Source: Alkalicoccus halolimnae (GTDB taxonomy: Bacteria > Bacillota > Bacilli > Bacillales > Salisediminibacteriaceae). Taken from it: DNA of 64,000 bases. A program made the position numbers and the translations under genes. The stretch spans positions 868,001 through 932,000 of the forward strand of contig NZ_CP144914.1 of the NCBI RefSeq assembly GCF_008014775.2, written 5' to 3'. Every line of letters begins with the position of its first letter. Within the stretch, counting starts at the first letter, position 1. The notes beneath the pieces are model-generated. The model saw nothing but the letters and a program-made list of their open reading frames with translations. It was not told where the DNA came from and made no database searches. Shown here in pieces: positions 41,469 to 51,689 of this stretch.

Positions 41469-42555
41469 TGGACATGGTAAATAAACGACTTATATTTATT
41501 TGTAATTGCTTTTTTGGATAGGCAGGACCCCCTTTAGGTTATCATTATTGAGGTTTAGGACTACTAAAAACTTACTTAAAAATAATGAAGGGAATCGATA
41601 TAATAACTTTGTTTCATTTCGGGCAAAAGTATGGCAGAATTTCTTTATTATACCCCGATTCGATTGGTTCGTATTATTTTATATCCTAAAGAAGGTTGGT
41701 TTGTTGGTGTTTGGATCATATTAATTTAGATCCATCATACATACTCCAACAGGCTTTAAACTGTTGATCATAAAGGATAGGGGACAGAAGTGGACCAAGG
41801 GTATTAATAAAAGTTAATATAATAGCATTCGTTACAAGATTTTCGAAAATGTTCATATCAGGACATTCACTTTGACAGAGTAAGGATCGTTTGAGGTCCA
41901 CGATTTAATGTAAGCACGGTCGCACTTCTGACTGGATATGGTCGGATTCATATCTTATTTGACCTTATAATAGTTTTATGGAAAGATACTGATTATCTAT
42001 GATGGACATGAAATGTATCAAGTAGTACACAAAAAAATAGGCACCAATAATTTGAAATATTGTATATGATAACTATGTCATATGAAATGGACTGGGCAAC
42101 GCCTTTCTTTGGTGTCACCATTTTAGAAAAAAGTTTAAAAGTTTTTTTAGAGAAGGAATAACAGTGAAATAAAAAAGTGTACTAGGAGCAAAATTAAGTT
42201 GTTGCCGAATTGTTGACGAAACTCGCCAGCAACGATCAAATTTAATCCTAATTAAACCTTAATTGATCAAATTAGAAACTTAAGAATTGTCATATCATAG
42301 TGTTTTATATAGAATAAAATACAATATCATATCGATTCCACCTTCGGGGAAGGGTGATTAATTCATCTTATGGCTCATTTTTTTTAATCTATCAACCCAT
42401 CCAAGTGAAGTGACTTAAAATTGACATACTTTTTGACATACTTTTACTCACTTTTGATTATAACCTTATATATTCAATAAAGTAGATTAGCATAACTTCG
42501 CTTATAACCAGAATTGGTTTGAACACTATTATTCATTATTTATCATAAGGAATTC
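41469..42555. other. Right end of the island, no clear gene
   Basis: About 1.1 kb, very AT-rich. Short open frames (for example 72 codons at 41506 on the plus strand and 61 codons ending 41716 on the minus strand) show no family resemblance or ribosome site. The part nearest attR holds direct repeats described separately and TTGTTGCCGAATTGTTGACG near 42197, which could be recombinase arm sites. Confidence 0.45.
42421..42444 (+). repeat. Tandem direct repeat near attR
   Basis: TTGACATACTTT occurs twice in a row, 112 bp left of attR. Short tandem direct repeats at this distance are typical of arm-type binding sites of tyrosine recombinases; this role is inferred. Confidence 0.5.
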
Positions 42556-42579
42556 ATGGGCGGCATGATGTAATAAAAG
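42556..42579. other. attR core (24-bp direct repeat)
   Basis: Exact copy of 29534-29557. The bases before it (CATAAGGAATTC) are unrelated to groEL, showing that this is the displaced original groEL end. Confidence 0.88.
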
Positions 42580-42668
42580 TTCTTAGCCCTTGATTTAAAA
42601 GAGATATGAGCTTCATCATCTGCTTGAACTACCGAAAAGACGACAAATTATAACTTTATAGGTTTTGA

Positions 42669-42716
42669 GAGAAGTCTTCCATCAAGTTGCTGAACTTAGT
42701 GGAGGCCTCTTTTTTC
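42669..42716 (+). terminator. Displaced groEL terminator behind attR
   Basis: AGTCTTCCATCAAGTT faces AACTTAGTGGAGGCCT, then six T. Homologous to, but diverged from, the hairpin at 29649. Confidence 0.8.
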
Positions 42717-42857
42717 ATTTCTTTTGTAGTGTATAAATAGTTTTTTGATTGTATAATATCTTCACGTAACTCAGAAACTAAAAGGGAGAGCTAACTAAAT
42801 AACTACTGAGTCACCTGCTATTATACTCAATCCCTTAAAAAGCCGACCTATAAATAA
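42717..42857. other. Short non-coding stretch before fatR promoter
   Basis: No gene or strong signal seen. Confidence 0.4.
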
Positions 42858-42908
42858 TTGCACTCCACAAAAAAATATACTAAACTGAGAGGAATGAATA
42901 TTCATTCC
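42858..42908 (+). promoter_or_regulatory. Promoter and operator of the TetR/FatR-like gene
   Basis: TTGCAC (42858-42863), 17 nt, TAAACT (42881-42886). Directly after it lies the perfect palindrome GGAATGAATATTCATTCC (42891-42908). The same 18 bp recur before the P450 gene. Confidence 0.85.
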
Positions 42909-42929
42909 GCGATAGGAAGGAGCTTGCCG

Positions 42930-43502
42930 ATGCCGGTATCTACCAGTAAACGGGATCATATTATCCACAGTGCACTGACGTTATTTGCCGAACGGGGATT
43001 CGATGCGACAACGATTCCGATGATCGCCAAAGATGCAAACGTGGGCGCCGGGACGATCTACCGCTATTTTGAAAACAAAGAAGTGCTCGTCAATACGCTG
43101 TTTCAGCACTATGTGGCCTTGTTCACTGATACATTGGAAAAGGATTATCCGCAGGAACGGAGCATCCGCGAACAGTTTCACCATTTATTCCAGGGGATGG
43201 TTCGTTTTACCAATGAACAGGAGCATGCCCTTTATTTTATCAAAACTCATAATGCCGCTTATTTTCTGGACGAGACGAGCCGGGAGTCTTTTGAGCGGCT
43301 GCTGATGATCCTCCACAATTTCATCGACGAGGGGAAAAAGAAAAAGCAGATTCGGGATCTTCCTTCCAAAGCGCTGATTGCGATCATCTTCGGCGGTTTT
43401 CTGGAGCTTTTCCAGCGGATCCGTGCAGGGGAGATTGAAGAGTCCGGGGAACTGCTGACAGGAGTCGAAGAGAGCTGCTGGGATGCGGTGCGTCATCATT
43501 GA
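42930..43502 (+). CDS. fatR: TetR family repressor (FatR/Bm3R1-like)
   Basis: 190 residues. The ATG at 42930 is chosen because AGGAAGGAG lies eight bases upstream; the open frame reaches 42858 but that would run through the operator. HTH at about 8-52: RDHIIHSALTLFAERGFDAT ... GAGTIYRYFENKEVLV. In Bacillus the repressors FatR (YrhI) and Bm3R1 sit before P450 fatty-acid hydroxylases and are released by fatty acids; the same gene order and a shared operator are seen here, so this function is likely. Confidence 0.88.
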   Translation: MPVSTSKRDHIIHSALTLFAERGFDATTIPMIAKDANVGAGTIYRYFENKEVLVNTLFQHYVALFTDTLEKDYPQERSIREQFHHLFQGMVRFTNEQEHALYFIKTHNAAYFLDETSRESFERLLMILHNFIDEGKKKKQIRDLPSKALIAIIFGGFLELFQRIRAGEIEESGELLTGVEESCWDAVRHH

Positions 43503-43532
43503 TGATGGGTGCCGTATTCTTCATCTATAAAA

Positions 43533-43550
43533 GGAATGAATATTCATTCC
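43533..43550 (+). promoter_or_regulatory. Operator before the P450 gene
   Basis: GGAATGAATATTCATTCC, identical to 42891-42908. It lies between fatR and the P450 start, where repressor binding would block the P450 transcript. Confidence 0.88.
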
Positions 43551-43584
43551 GCCATTCTGTATTTTTAAAAAGAGGTGTTTATTA

Positions 43585-46500
43585 ATGAAAACTTTGGAAA
43601 AACTTCCACAGCCGAAAGCATATGGGCCGCTCGGGAATCTGCCGGGCATTGATAAAGAAAAACCGATACAGTCGTTTATGAAGCATGCCCGGGAACTGGG
43701 GCCGATCTATCAGTTTCAATTTCCGGGACGCATCAGCACCTTCGTCTCCAGTGCCCGGTTTGCGGCGGAAATCTGTGACGAGACGCGCTTTGATAAAAAG
43801 GTTGGACCTGCGCTTCAAAAAGTGCGCGCTTTCGGCGGCGACGGGCTGTTTACAAGTGAAACAGACGAACCGAACTGGCAGAAGGCGCACAATATCCTGC
43901 TTCCGAGTTTCAGCCAGCAGGCGATGAAAGGCTACCACAATAAAATGGTCGATATTGCTTCCCAGCTGATCCAGAAATGGGCCCGCCTGAATCCGAACGA
44001 AGAAGTGCAGGTTCCGGATGATATGACACGGCTCACGCTCGATACGATCGGCTTGTGCGGATTCAACTATCGTTTCAACAGCTTCTACCGGGAAGATTCC
44101 CATCCATTTGTAGCAAAGATGGTAAGGGCGCTCGATGAATCGATGAACCAGACGCAGCGGCTCGATATCCAGGATAAGCTGATGGTCCGTTCCCGGAAGC
44201 AGTACAACGACGATATTGAGTACATGTTTAATCTTGTCGATCAATTAATCGAAGAACGGAAACAGGCGGGGGATCAGGGAGAAGACGATCTGCTCGGGCA
44301 TATGCTGAAAGGAAAAGATCCGGAAACCGGGGAAGCCCTCGATGACGAGAACATCCGCTTCCAGATTATTACGTTTCTGATTGCCGGCCATGAAACGACG
44401 AGCGGTCTTCTTTCGTTTGCGATATATTTCTTAATGAAAGATCCGGAGAAATTACAGAAAGCCCAAAAAGAAGTGGATGACGTGTTTGGAGACGAAATTC
44501 CTTCGTATAAACAGGTGAAACAGCTGAAGTACGTGCGGATGGTCTTAAATGAAGCGCTGCGCTTATGGCCGACGGCACCGGCTTTTTCAGTGTCGGCCAA
44601 AGAAGATACAACATTGGACGGGGAGTATGAAGTGTCAGAGGGGGATACGTTCACCCTTCTTTTACCGGAGCTGCACCGCGATGCGTCCGTCTGGGGAGAT
44701 GATGCCGAAATGTTTAAACCGGAGCGGTTTGAAGATCCGGCAGCTATTCCGCACCATGCGTATAAACCGTTCGGCAACGGACAGCGGGCGTGTATCGGGC
44801 AGCAGTTTGCCCTTCATGAAGCGGTGCTTGTTCTCGGCATGGTGCTGCAGCACTTTGAACTGGAAGATCATACAAAGTACGAGCTGGATGTGAAAGAAAC
44901 GCTCACGTTTAAGCCGGACGGATTAACGATGAAAGTGAAGTCGAGAAAAGAAGCGGGGCTGTTCCAGGCGCCGGCAACCGAAGAAAAGCAGGAAACTTCT
45001 GCAGCAGCCCAGACGGCACCGGTCATCGAGTCCCACGGCACGCCGCTGCAAGTCCTCTATGGATCCAACCTGGGAACGGCGGAAGGGACCGCCCGGGAGC
45101 TCGCAGAAACCGCAACATATCAGGGGTTTGAAGTGACTGCTGCTCCGTTGGACGATTTTGCCGGAAACATGCCGAAAGAAGGAGCTGTCCTGATTGTATC
45201 GGCTTCTTATAACGGGCACCCGCCCGATAACGCGGCTTCTTTTACAGATTGGCTGGCTTCTGCTGAAGAGGAAGAGCTCGACGGGGTGGCCTACGCCGTC
45301 TTCGGCTGTGGCGACCGCAACTGGGCAAACACTTATCAGCGCATCCCGGCTCTGATCGATGAAGAACTGGAAGCGAAAGGGGCTTCCAGACTCCTGGAGA
45401 GGGGAGAAGGAGACGCGAGTGACGACTTCGACGGCGATTTCGAAAAGTGGCAGGAGCGTTTATGGCCGGGTCTGGCAGATCGTTTTAACCTCGATCTGGA
45501 AAAAAGGGAGCCTTCGTCAGGCCGTGTTTCCATGGAATTCGTCAGTGGAGTCAGCTATACGCCGGTTGCCCGGACCTACAATGCCTTCACCGCCGTTGTA
45601 AAGGAAAACCGGGAGCTGATAAACGACGCGGAGCGCAGTACCCGTCACATTGACGTGCAGCTGCCTGCAGGTGTTACCTACAAGGAAGGGGATCATCTCG
45701 GAGTACTTCCGGAAAATGGAGCAGCCCTTGTAAACCGGGTACTGAACCGGTTTGAAATCGATGGGGAAGAGCATGTCGTTTTAGGAGCGGGCAGCGGACG
45801 GGCAAACCACCTGCCGGCCGATCATCCCGTTCCGCTTGCGAAGCTCCTGTCCTCCTATGTGGAGCTGCAGGAACCGGCCACCCGGGCCCAGATTCGTGAG
45901 CTCGCTGCCAGCAACCCGTGCCCGCCTCACAAAATGGAGCTCGAACAGCTCACTGAAGATGAGACCTATAAACAAGAGATTCTCGAGAAGCGGAAGACGA
46001 TGCTCGAGCTGCTGGAAGCGTATCCGTCCTGTGAGATGGCGTTCGAAAGCTTTCTATCGCTGCTGCCGTCGCTGAAAGTCCGTTATTATTCGATTTCCAG
46101 CTCTCCGCGCGTGGATGAACACCAAACGAGCATTACGGTGAGCGTCATCCGCGGAGAGGCGTGGAGCGGCATCGGGGAATATAAGGGCGTCGCGTCCAAC
46201 TATCTTGCTTCCCGAGAGGAGGGAGCGAAAATTGCCTGCTTTATCCGCACGCCCCAATCGGGATTCCAGCTGCCGGAAGACCCGGAAACACCGATGATTC
46301 TCGTCGGACCGGGGACAGGGATCGCCCCTTTCCGGGGATTTATCCAGGCCCGCCGCGTCATGCAGCAGGAAGGTAAAACACTGGGCAGTGCTCACCTGTA
46401 CTTCGGCTGCCGCCATCCGGAAGAGGACTTTTTATACGAAAAAGAACTGAAGGAGGCTCAAACTCAGGGACTCGTTGACCTTCATTGTGCCTTCTCCAGG

Positions 46501-46752
46501 CAGGACAGCGAAGAAAAAGTATATGTCCAGCATCTGATGAAAGAAAATGCACCGGCGATCCTTTCCCTGCTGGCGAAGGGAGGTCATCTGTACATCTGCG
46601 GCGATGGCAGCAGGATGGCTCCGGAAGTGACGGAAACGCTCCTCTCCTGCTATCAGGACCACTACCAGACAGACCGCGAAGAAGCCGCTGCATGGCTGGA
46701 AGGACTGGAACAATCCGGCCGTTTTGCAAAGGATGTCTGGTCTGCCTCATAA
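43585..46752 (+). CDS. Self-sufficient cytochrome P450 / NADPH-P450 reductase fusion (CYP102A type)
   Basis: 1055 residues, close to the 1049 of P450 BM3. Order: P450 domain (1-~460) with the oxygen-binding AGHETTSG near 267, ExxR in NEALR, and heme Cys 403 in [11 protein letters not shown]; flavodoxin/FMN domain (~490-630, [13 protein letters not shown]); ferredoxin-reductase FAD/NADPH domain (~660-1055, [28 protein letters not shown]). Such enzymes hydroxylate long-chain fatty acids below the terminal carbon with NADPH. Repressed by the FatR-like protein through the operator upstream. Confidence 0.96.
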   Translation: MKTLEKLPQPKAYGPLGNLPGIDKEKPIQSFMKHARELGPIYQFQFPGRISTFVSSARFAAEICDETRFDKKVGPALQKVRAFGGDGLFTSETDEPNWQKAHNILLPSFSQQAMKGYHNKMVDIASQLIQKWARLNPNEEVQVPDDMTRLTLDTIGLCGFNYRFNSFYREDSHPFVAKMVRALDESMNQTQRLDIQDKLMVRSRKQYNDDIEYMFNLVDQLIEERKQAGDQGEDDLLGHMLKGKDPETGEALDDENIRFQIITFLIAGHETTSGLLSFAIYFLMKDPEKLQKAQKEVDDVFGDEIPSYKQVKQLKYVRMVLNEALRLWPTAPAFSVSAKEDTTLDGEYEVSEGDTFTLLLPELHRDASVWGDDAEMFKPERFEDPAAIPHHAYKPFGNGQRACIGQQFALHEAVLVLGMVLQHFELEDHTKYELDVKETLTFKPDGLTMKVKSRKEAGLFQAPATEEKQETSAAAQTAPVIESHGTPLQVLYGSNLGTAEGTARELAETATYQGFEVTAAPLDDFAGNMPKEGAVLIVSASYNGHPPDNAASFTDWLASAEEEELDGVAYAVFGCGDRNWANTYQRIPALIDEELEAKGASRLLERGEGDASDDFDGDFEKWQERLWPGLADRFNLDLEKREPSSGRVSMEFVSGVSYTPVARTYNAFTAVVKENRELINDAERSTRHIDVQLPAGVTYKEGDHLGVLPENGAALVNRVLNRFEIDGEEHVVLGAGSGRANHLPADHPVPLAKLLSSYVELQEPATRAQIRELAASNPCPPHKMELEQLTEDETYKQEILEKRKTMLELLEAYPSCEMAFESFLSLLPSLKVRYYSISSSPRVDEHQTSITVSVIRGEAWSGIGEYKGVASNYLASREEGAKIACFIRTPQSGFQLPEDPETPMILVGPGTGIAPFRGFIQARRVMQQEGKTLGSAHLYFGCRHPEEDFLYEKELKEAQTQGLVDLHCAFSRQDSEEKVYVQHLMKENAPAILSLLAKGGHLYICGDGSRMAPEVTETLLSCYQDHYQTDREEAAAWLEGLEQSGRFAKDVWSAS

Positions 46753-46807
46753 TAAACGGTCGCAGGAGACAGAACAGCAAAACTCGAAAAGAAATAGTTG
46801 AATAAGA

Positions 46808-46854
46808 AAAGTCCGCAGACGATGGGTAACCCCATCAATCTGCGGACTTTTTTT
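46808..46854. terminator. Bidirectional terminator between P450 and aldo-keto reductase genes
   Basis: AAAGTCCGCAGA faces TCTGCGGACTTT; convergent genes lie on both sides. Confidence 0.9.
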
Positions 46855-46865
46855 GCAGCAATATT

Positions 46866-47714
46866 TTAAAACTCTTCGTAAACGGCGGGATCCTGATTAT
46901 TCATTCTCCCATCCGCCCTGGTTAACTTCAGAATCTCCTTCATTTGCGAATCGGTCAGGGAGAAATCAAAAATAGAGATGTTTTCAACCTGTCTTTTTGG
47001 ATTTGCCGATTTCGGAATGGAAACAGCTCCGAGCTGATAATGCCAGCGTAAAATTACCTGGGAGATGGTTTTGCTGTGATTTTGTGCAATCTGCTGCAGC
47101 GTCTCGTTTTCCAGCACGTCCTTTACCCGGACGAGAGGACTCCAGGACTGCGTAACAATTCCGTTTTCTTCATGCCATTTTCGTTGGCTCTCCTGGTTGA
47201 AGAACGGATGCAGTTCCACCTGGTTGAGGCCCGGTTTTACTCCTGTTTCTTTTTCCAGACGCTCGAGATGTTCCGGCAGAAAATTGCAGACCCCGATGGA
47301 GCGGATCAGTCCCCGCCTTTTCGCTTCGATCAACGCCTGCCAGGCCTCTACGTACTGATCCTGTTTCGGATTCGGCCAGTGGATTAAATACAGGTCATAA
47401 TAATCGAGGCGCGCCCTGTACAATGATTCTTCCACGGTTACTAAAGCCTGGTCATACTCCTGGTACCGCCCGGGCAGCTTGGAAGCAATGCGTAATTCCT
47501 CTCTCGGGACAGAAACACGTCTGACCGCTTCGCCTACGGTACCTTCGTTTTCATAGTTGTAGGCGGAATCGAGCAGCCGGTAGCCTGCATGATCGACAGC
47601 GTGCTGAATCGCTTCTGCACCTGCATTTCCTTTAAGTTTGTACGTGCCCAGTCCCATAACCGGCAGTGTCAGACCGTCATGGAGGGTTATTTCTGGAATG
47701 AATCTGCTCATCAT
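46866..47714 (-). CDS. Aldo-keto reductase (YtbE/diketogluconate reductase-like)
   Basis: 282 residues. The ATG at 47714 (or the next ATG) is preferred over the longer frame because AAAGGAGAGG stands directly in front. Catalytic tetrad visible: Asp in LLDSAYNYENE, Tyr in the same segment, Lys in IASKLPGR, His in LIHWPNP. C-terminal NADPH-binding IPKSANPKRQ. Reduces aldehydes or ketones in the cytosol; substrate unknown. A decayed second copy of its N-terminal half is at 51690. Confidence 0.9.
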   Translation of the reverse strand: MMSRFIPEITLHDGLTLPVMGLGTYKLKGNAGAEAIQHAVDHAGYRLLDSAYNYENEGTVGEAVRRVSVPREELRIASKLPGRYQEYDQALVTVEESLYRARLDYYDLYLIHWPNPKQDQYVEAWQALIEAKRRGLIRSIGVCNFLPEHLERLEKETGVKPGLNQVELHPFFNQESQRKWHEENGIVTQSWSPLVRVKDVLENETLQQIAQNHSKTISQVILRWHYQLGAVSIPKSANPKRQVENISIFDFSLTDSQMKEILKLTRADGRMNNQDPAVYEEF

Positions 47715-47834
47715 TACCTCTCCTTTCTCGAACACTCTGAGGTTACCATAAGTTTGAAGAATTTTCTAATAATTGAGGTATCATTTTAGGTTTTCGAGAA
47801 ATGATTGGTGAAGAATGATACTTTTTAAATTTAA

Positions 47835-48193
47835 GGCTCTGTAAAAGCTCCGTGTTGTTATTGGATTGCCTGCGGCTCTTTTTTCTTCGCTTGCCGCGGA
47901 GAAAGCCCTCAGCTCTCCCACCCTTGCGTCCGGGAGGATCTTCCCGCTTTCTTTTTCCACAGGCGTCTTGAAAAATCGCCTTGGCACTTGTTTTCACCTT
48001 GGTCCCTTCTTGATTCAAACAGCGGGCTTTCTGTATTGGGAAATCAAAACGAAGCGGAAACGTGCCCGTGGAAGAAGGAGATTGGAAGATCCCGCAGGGC
48101 GTAAGCCTGAGGAAGCTGGAAATCTCCTTCACGGCAGGCCTGCCGGGTTGAAGCGAAGTTTTCTTATATATCAACAACAGCTTTAACAGAGCT
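47835..48193. mobile_element. 359-bp MITE with 8-bp target duplication
   Basis: Ends GGCTCTGTAAAAGCT (47835) and AGCTTTAACAGAGCT (to 48193) are inverted repeats. AAATTTAA stands directly on both sides (47827-47834 and 48194-48201), an 8-bp target duplication. GG ends and 8-bp duplications are hallmarks of ISL3-type transposition. No gene inside. The interior contains two repeat-module-like pieces in opposite orientation with hairpin arms such as GAAGGAGATT/AAATCTCCTTC (48085-48132). Confidence 0.78.
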
Positions 48194-48287
48194 AAATTTA
48201 AAGATTAATATAAAAGATTTTATTTCTTCGTCTTCGTCACGAGTAAGGGAGTTTTTGTTGATGCTAAACGATCGAAAGAAGGCGGAG

Positions 48288-49217
48288 CTACCCTCCAAAA
48301 AATATTCTCGATAAATAAATCACTACAGAAACGGTCAAAGCGCTGAACAGCGTGGAAAAGAGGACCACTTGGGAAGCGTATTCCGGGTGGATCTTATACT
48401 CCTGCGCAATGACGGCACTGTTGACGGAGGTTGGCATCGCAGAAGCAATGAACATGGCCTGCGCCATCACTCCCTCTACCGGAAGCAGCCAGATAATCAG
48501 GAGTGCCACAGCCGGTCCGATGATAAGTCTGGAACCGATGCTCCAGTAAATCGAAGCAAGATATGTAGTGATTTTAAACTGAGCTACCTGCGCGCCGAGG
48601 GTAACAAGGGCCATCGCGATCATCGCATCCCCTACATAGTTCGCGGGAACCCAGATAAACTCCGGTATACCTACGTTCCAGTAATTCAGTACCACTCCGA
48701 GAAGCATCGCGTACAGCACCGGCATTTTAAAATAGCCGACTGCTGCATTCCAGCGCCCGATATTCGCAGCCTGGAGAGAGAAAATCCCGTAGGAAAACAG
48801 GAAGATATTCTGGAAGGTAAGGATAATCACCTGAATGGACATCGCGAACGGATCGCCGCGGAACACAAGGTCATTTACCGGTACGCCGTAGTTGCCGGAA
48901 TTAAAAAACATCAGACTGTTTGTAAAGGTCGTCTTTTTCTCTTTTTTCAGCCCAAGCGCACGTCCGAGACCTTCTCCAAGAAAATATAGCAGAAGGCAGT
49001 AGAGGAAGAAGAACAGCAGCACATACCCGAACAGCGAGGCGGCGATTTCGGTCTCATACAGCTGAACAAAAATAAAGCCGGGAACGAGAAAATAGATATT
49101 CAATTTAGCCAGCGTCTGCAAATCCATCTGAAACTTGATCTGCATTACATAGCCTAAAGTCATGATTACAAATATAGGCAGGATAATCGTTTGAAAAATG
49201 GCCGCAAAATCTCCCAA
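48288..49217 (-). CDS. AEC family transporter (auxin efflux carrier / malate permease type)
   Basis: 309 residues from TTG (49217), ten bases after AAGGAGG. About ten membrane helices. The start ILPIFVIMTLGYVMQIK, the central SGNYGVPVNDLVF and the late AMPTSVNSAVIAQEY match the AEC (2.A.69) family. Members carry dicarboxylates or other organic anions; the substrate here is not known. Minus strand, single gene. Confidence 0.88.
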   Translation of the reverse strand: MGDFAAIFQTIILPIFVIMTLGYVMQIKFQMDLQTLAKLNIYFLVPGFIFVQLYETEIAASLFGYVLLFFFLYCLLLYFLGEGLGRALGLKKEKKTTFTNSLMFFNSGNYGVPVNDLVFRGDPFAMSIQVIILTFQNIFLFSYGIFSLQAANIGRWNAAVGYFKMPVLYAMLLGVVLNYWNVGIPEFIWVPANYVGDAMIAMALVTLGAQVAQFKITTYLASIYWSIGSRLIIGPAVALLIIWLLPVEGVMAQAMFIASAMPTSVNSAVIAQEYKIHPEYASQVVLFSTLFSALTVSVVIYLSRIFFGG

Positions 49218-50110
49218 GAACGTTCCTCCTTACTGTAAAGCGGCGGTCGACCACCGCTGTACGAACGATATCAAGCCTTGTCGTTCTCCTGTCTTCCAAA
49301 ATAGTAGAGTCACCAGCCGATTCGTTCCTACGATTTATAACTATATTCAGGCGTATAAGTAAGCGGGCCTTCCAGGGCTGGAATGAGGGAAACCACCGGG
49401 AAAAGGTTCCAATCTTGCCGCCCGGCAACGAGAACTGTTTAAGGAAGTTCTGGCCTATCACACCCCGGCTGAGATCGGCTTTCCTGCCCGCTATAACTGA
49501 ACTTTGAAGCTTGCCCGTGCTTTGCATTGAAAGGGAATGGAGAAAGGCGTCTCGAAGCTGCTTCATTCTCTGGGATTAAGCCATATGCGACCGACGCATG
49601 CCCTTCAGGAGGATTCGGAAAAGTAAAAAGCATTTGCGGACGAAACTTTCCGATTGAAAAACTGAGGGAAGGCGTGTGGAAGTGGCTGAATGAGAGTGTC
49701 ATTCCCAACGTTTTTTCGCTAGTGTACAGAAGGTCATATTACCCGTACGTGGATTTTCCACCGATGTGCAGGAACGCCGCGAAGTTCCCAGCAATAGACA
49801 TTGCTTACGATTTTAATTAATTAGTTCAACTTATAAAATGTCTACAGACGATAAAAGAATCGCCTGGGGACTTTTATCTGTTTTAAGATTTCTTCAGAGA
49901 AAAAGAAAAACTTTTTCTTTCTCCCGTTAAAACGTAAAAAAAGATAGACAGATTCCTTTAATCTTAGGAAACTGATTTTTTAGAAAGGAAAATACAACTT
50001 TTTGCAAAGCACCGGCGATTTTTCGTAATGGCTTATTTTCAGTTTATAGTTTCAGCTCTATAAAGCGGTGGTAAAGTCATGGGATAAAGATAACCACGAG
50101 GAGCCGGTTT
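49218..50110. other. Long intergenic region without clear gene
   Basis: About 890 bp. Open frames on either strand (for example 49527 plus, 97 codons) lack ribosome sites, hydrophobic or domain patterns. Contains the 5' leader of the AEC gene at its left end and the ribosome site GAGGAG at 50098-50103. Nothing else seen. Confidence 0.45.
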
Positions 50111-51097
50111 ATGAATATATTGATGTTTGTGTTATTTATAGTTTCAGCTGTAGCTTCGTATTATATTGCTGTACAGTTAGCCTCCTATGGAGACGGGGTA
50201 AAAGAAAAGACGAGAGCTTCAACAGCGTTCGTTGGCATATTGATCGGGGTAGCTATTTCACTGCCTGAACTGACGGCCAGCGGAACTGCTATCATTATTG
50301 ACAGTCCAGACTTAGCGATCGGAAATTTGCTAGGCAGCAATCTGTTCAATATCCTGGCATTGGCTTTGCTGGATATTCATTACCGACGCCAGCAGATTAT
50401 GGAGCATACCAACGTGGAAAGTAAATTGTACAGCTATTTATTGATTCTGATGACGATGGTTGTCATGTTGTCTCTCACGCTGACCCTTCCGGAAGGGATC
50501 TATCATATCGGTTATACTTCTGTCGTGCTGGTACTACTATATTTTGGCGGAATAAAATGGATCAACAGCCGTTCTGAAGAAAAAATTAAGAGGAGATCCA
50601 GGGAAAACCTGCGTTTTGAAGATCATTCTAAAAACCAGGTGTTACAACGTTTTATCATTTTCGGTTTATTGATCATGGTTGCCGGCTCTATTTTGACCAT
50701 TTCAGCTGATCAGATTGCTCAAATTACCGGTTTAGGAACTTCGTTTATTGGTTCCATTCTTGTAGGTGCAAGCACGTCTTTACCTGACGCTGTCAGTGTC
50801 GCCACTGTATTGAAGTTGGGTAATTATAACATGGCAGTCAGTTCAATGCTTGGAAGCAGCGCCTTTAACATTATGCTGCTTTCTTTCACAGATGGGATTT
50901 ACTTTGGTAATAATTTATTCGAGCACGCCGGATCTATGCATATAGTCACCGGTGCTGGGACTATAATAGCAGTACTGCTCGTATTATACAGCATAGCAAG
51001 GAATAAAAAGCGTTCTGCATTTGTCTATGTGCTGCCCTCTCTGTTAATCGTCGGTGTCTATGTAACTTCCACAGTGCTCATGTTCCTAATAAGATAG
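50111..51097 (+). CDS. CaCA family cation antiporter (Na+/Ca2+ exchanger type)
   Basis: 328 residues with ten membrane helices in two halves. Both alpha-repeats are clear: GILIGVAISLPELTASGTA with GNLLGSNLFNI in half 1, and SILVGASTSLPDAVSVATVL with SSMLGSSAFNI in half 2. The acidic residues of the ion path are present as Glu in PELTA and Asp in PDAVS; the second repeat's Asp in place of the common Glu is notable. A basic cytoplasmic loop (residues 155-175) separates the halves. Likely exchanges Ca2+ for Na+ or H+. Confidence 0.9.
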   Translation: MNILMFVLFIVSAVASYYIAVQLASYGDGVKEKTRASTAFVGILIGVAISLPELTASGTAIIIDSPDLAIGNLLGSNLFNILALALLDIHYRRQQIMEHTNVESKLYSYLLILMTMVVMLSLTLTLPEGIYHIGYTSVVLVLLYFGGIKWINSRSEEKIKRRSRENLRFEDHSKNQVLQRFIIFGLLIMVAGSILTISADQIAQITGLGTSFIGSILVGASTSLPDAVSVATVLKLGNYNMAVSSMLGSSAFNIMLLSFTDGIYFGNNLFEHAGSMHIVTGAGTIIAVLLVLYSIARNKKRSAFVYVLPSLLIVGVYVTSTVLMFLIR

Positions 51098-51240
51098 AGA
51101 ATGTTTTCAAAGAAACGTTTGAATGAGATTATAATAGAGCTGTTTTTTGCATAAATAGTTCTAATTAAGTTCCTAGTTGAATTAATTTCATAAGTCGCTA
51201 TAAGAAAGGGATTTCCGAACATGGTGAATGATTTCCACTT

Positions 51241-51349
51241 CAGACGGACGCTTTCCGCGGGGCTCGTCTTCAACTAATTCTTCCAGTGCTTTACACTGGA
51301 AGAATGGATTTTCAAACTTCGCTTCATCCCGCCGGAGCCGCCGTCTGCC
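51241..51349 (+). repeat. Type II dispersed repeat module, copy H
   Basis: The clearest copy: outer arms CAGACGG and CCGTCTG, second pair TTCCGCGGGG/CCCGCCGGA, and a perfect 12-bp inner hairpin ATTCTTCCAGTG (51277-51288)/CACTGGAAGAAT (51294-51305). Confidence 0.75.
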
Positions 51350-51475
51350 GTTTCAATCATCCGATCTATATACGAATAATCACACTATAAATTGATAAAA
51401 TGTTCGTCAGAATAACTTTAAAAGTATATTTTGAAATTGATTCAGTTATCAAAAATCTATATAGTTTAAAAACAA

Positions 51476-51530
51476 ACAGTACTTCGAACCTCTGCATCTA
51501 TAGAAGGATCAGCGGTGGAAGTGCTGTTTT
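51476..51530 (+). terminator. Hairpin with T run in decayed region
   Basis: ACAGTACTTC faces GAAGTGCTGT, followed by seven T. No gene is seen before it. Confidence 0.5.
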
Positions 51531-51565
51531 TTTATTAAATACTTCATTCTTTTATTAGAGTCTCC

Positions 51566-51668
51566 ATGCAACAACGACATGGGTGGCATTACCGTTACTG
51601 ACCCTTTTAAAATTCAGCTGTTTGATCAGGTCACTTTTTGAGAAAAGTATCATTTATATAACACTAAG
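51566..51668 (-). pseudogene. Fragment of an Ltp-type repeat
   Basis: Minus-strand frame reads FSKSDLIKQLNFKRVSNGNA then THVVVA, matching FSRSGLIEQLEFEGFSNADATHAV at the end of the protein encoded at 55316-56551 (only part quoted). No start or remaining domain: a relic of a paralogous gene. Confidence 0.65.
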
Positions 51669-51689
51669 GGAAAAATGTTTTCGGTTGGC

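Noticed and set aside
47743..48186. 144- and 106-codon frames over the MITE
   Set aside because: They follow the inverted structure of the element, have no start signals and are not kept in the short relative at 52216.
49105..49820. Frames of 89-153 codons near 49.1-49.8 kb
   Set aside because: No ribosome sites, no recognisable domain, and partly opposite the AEC transporter gene.
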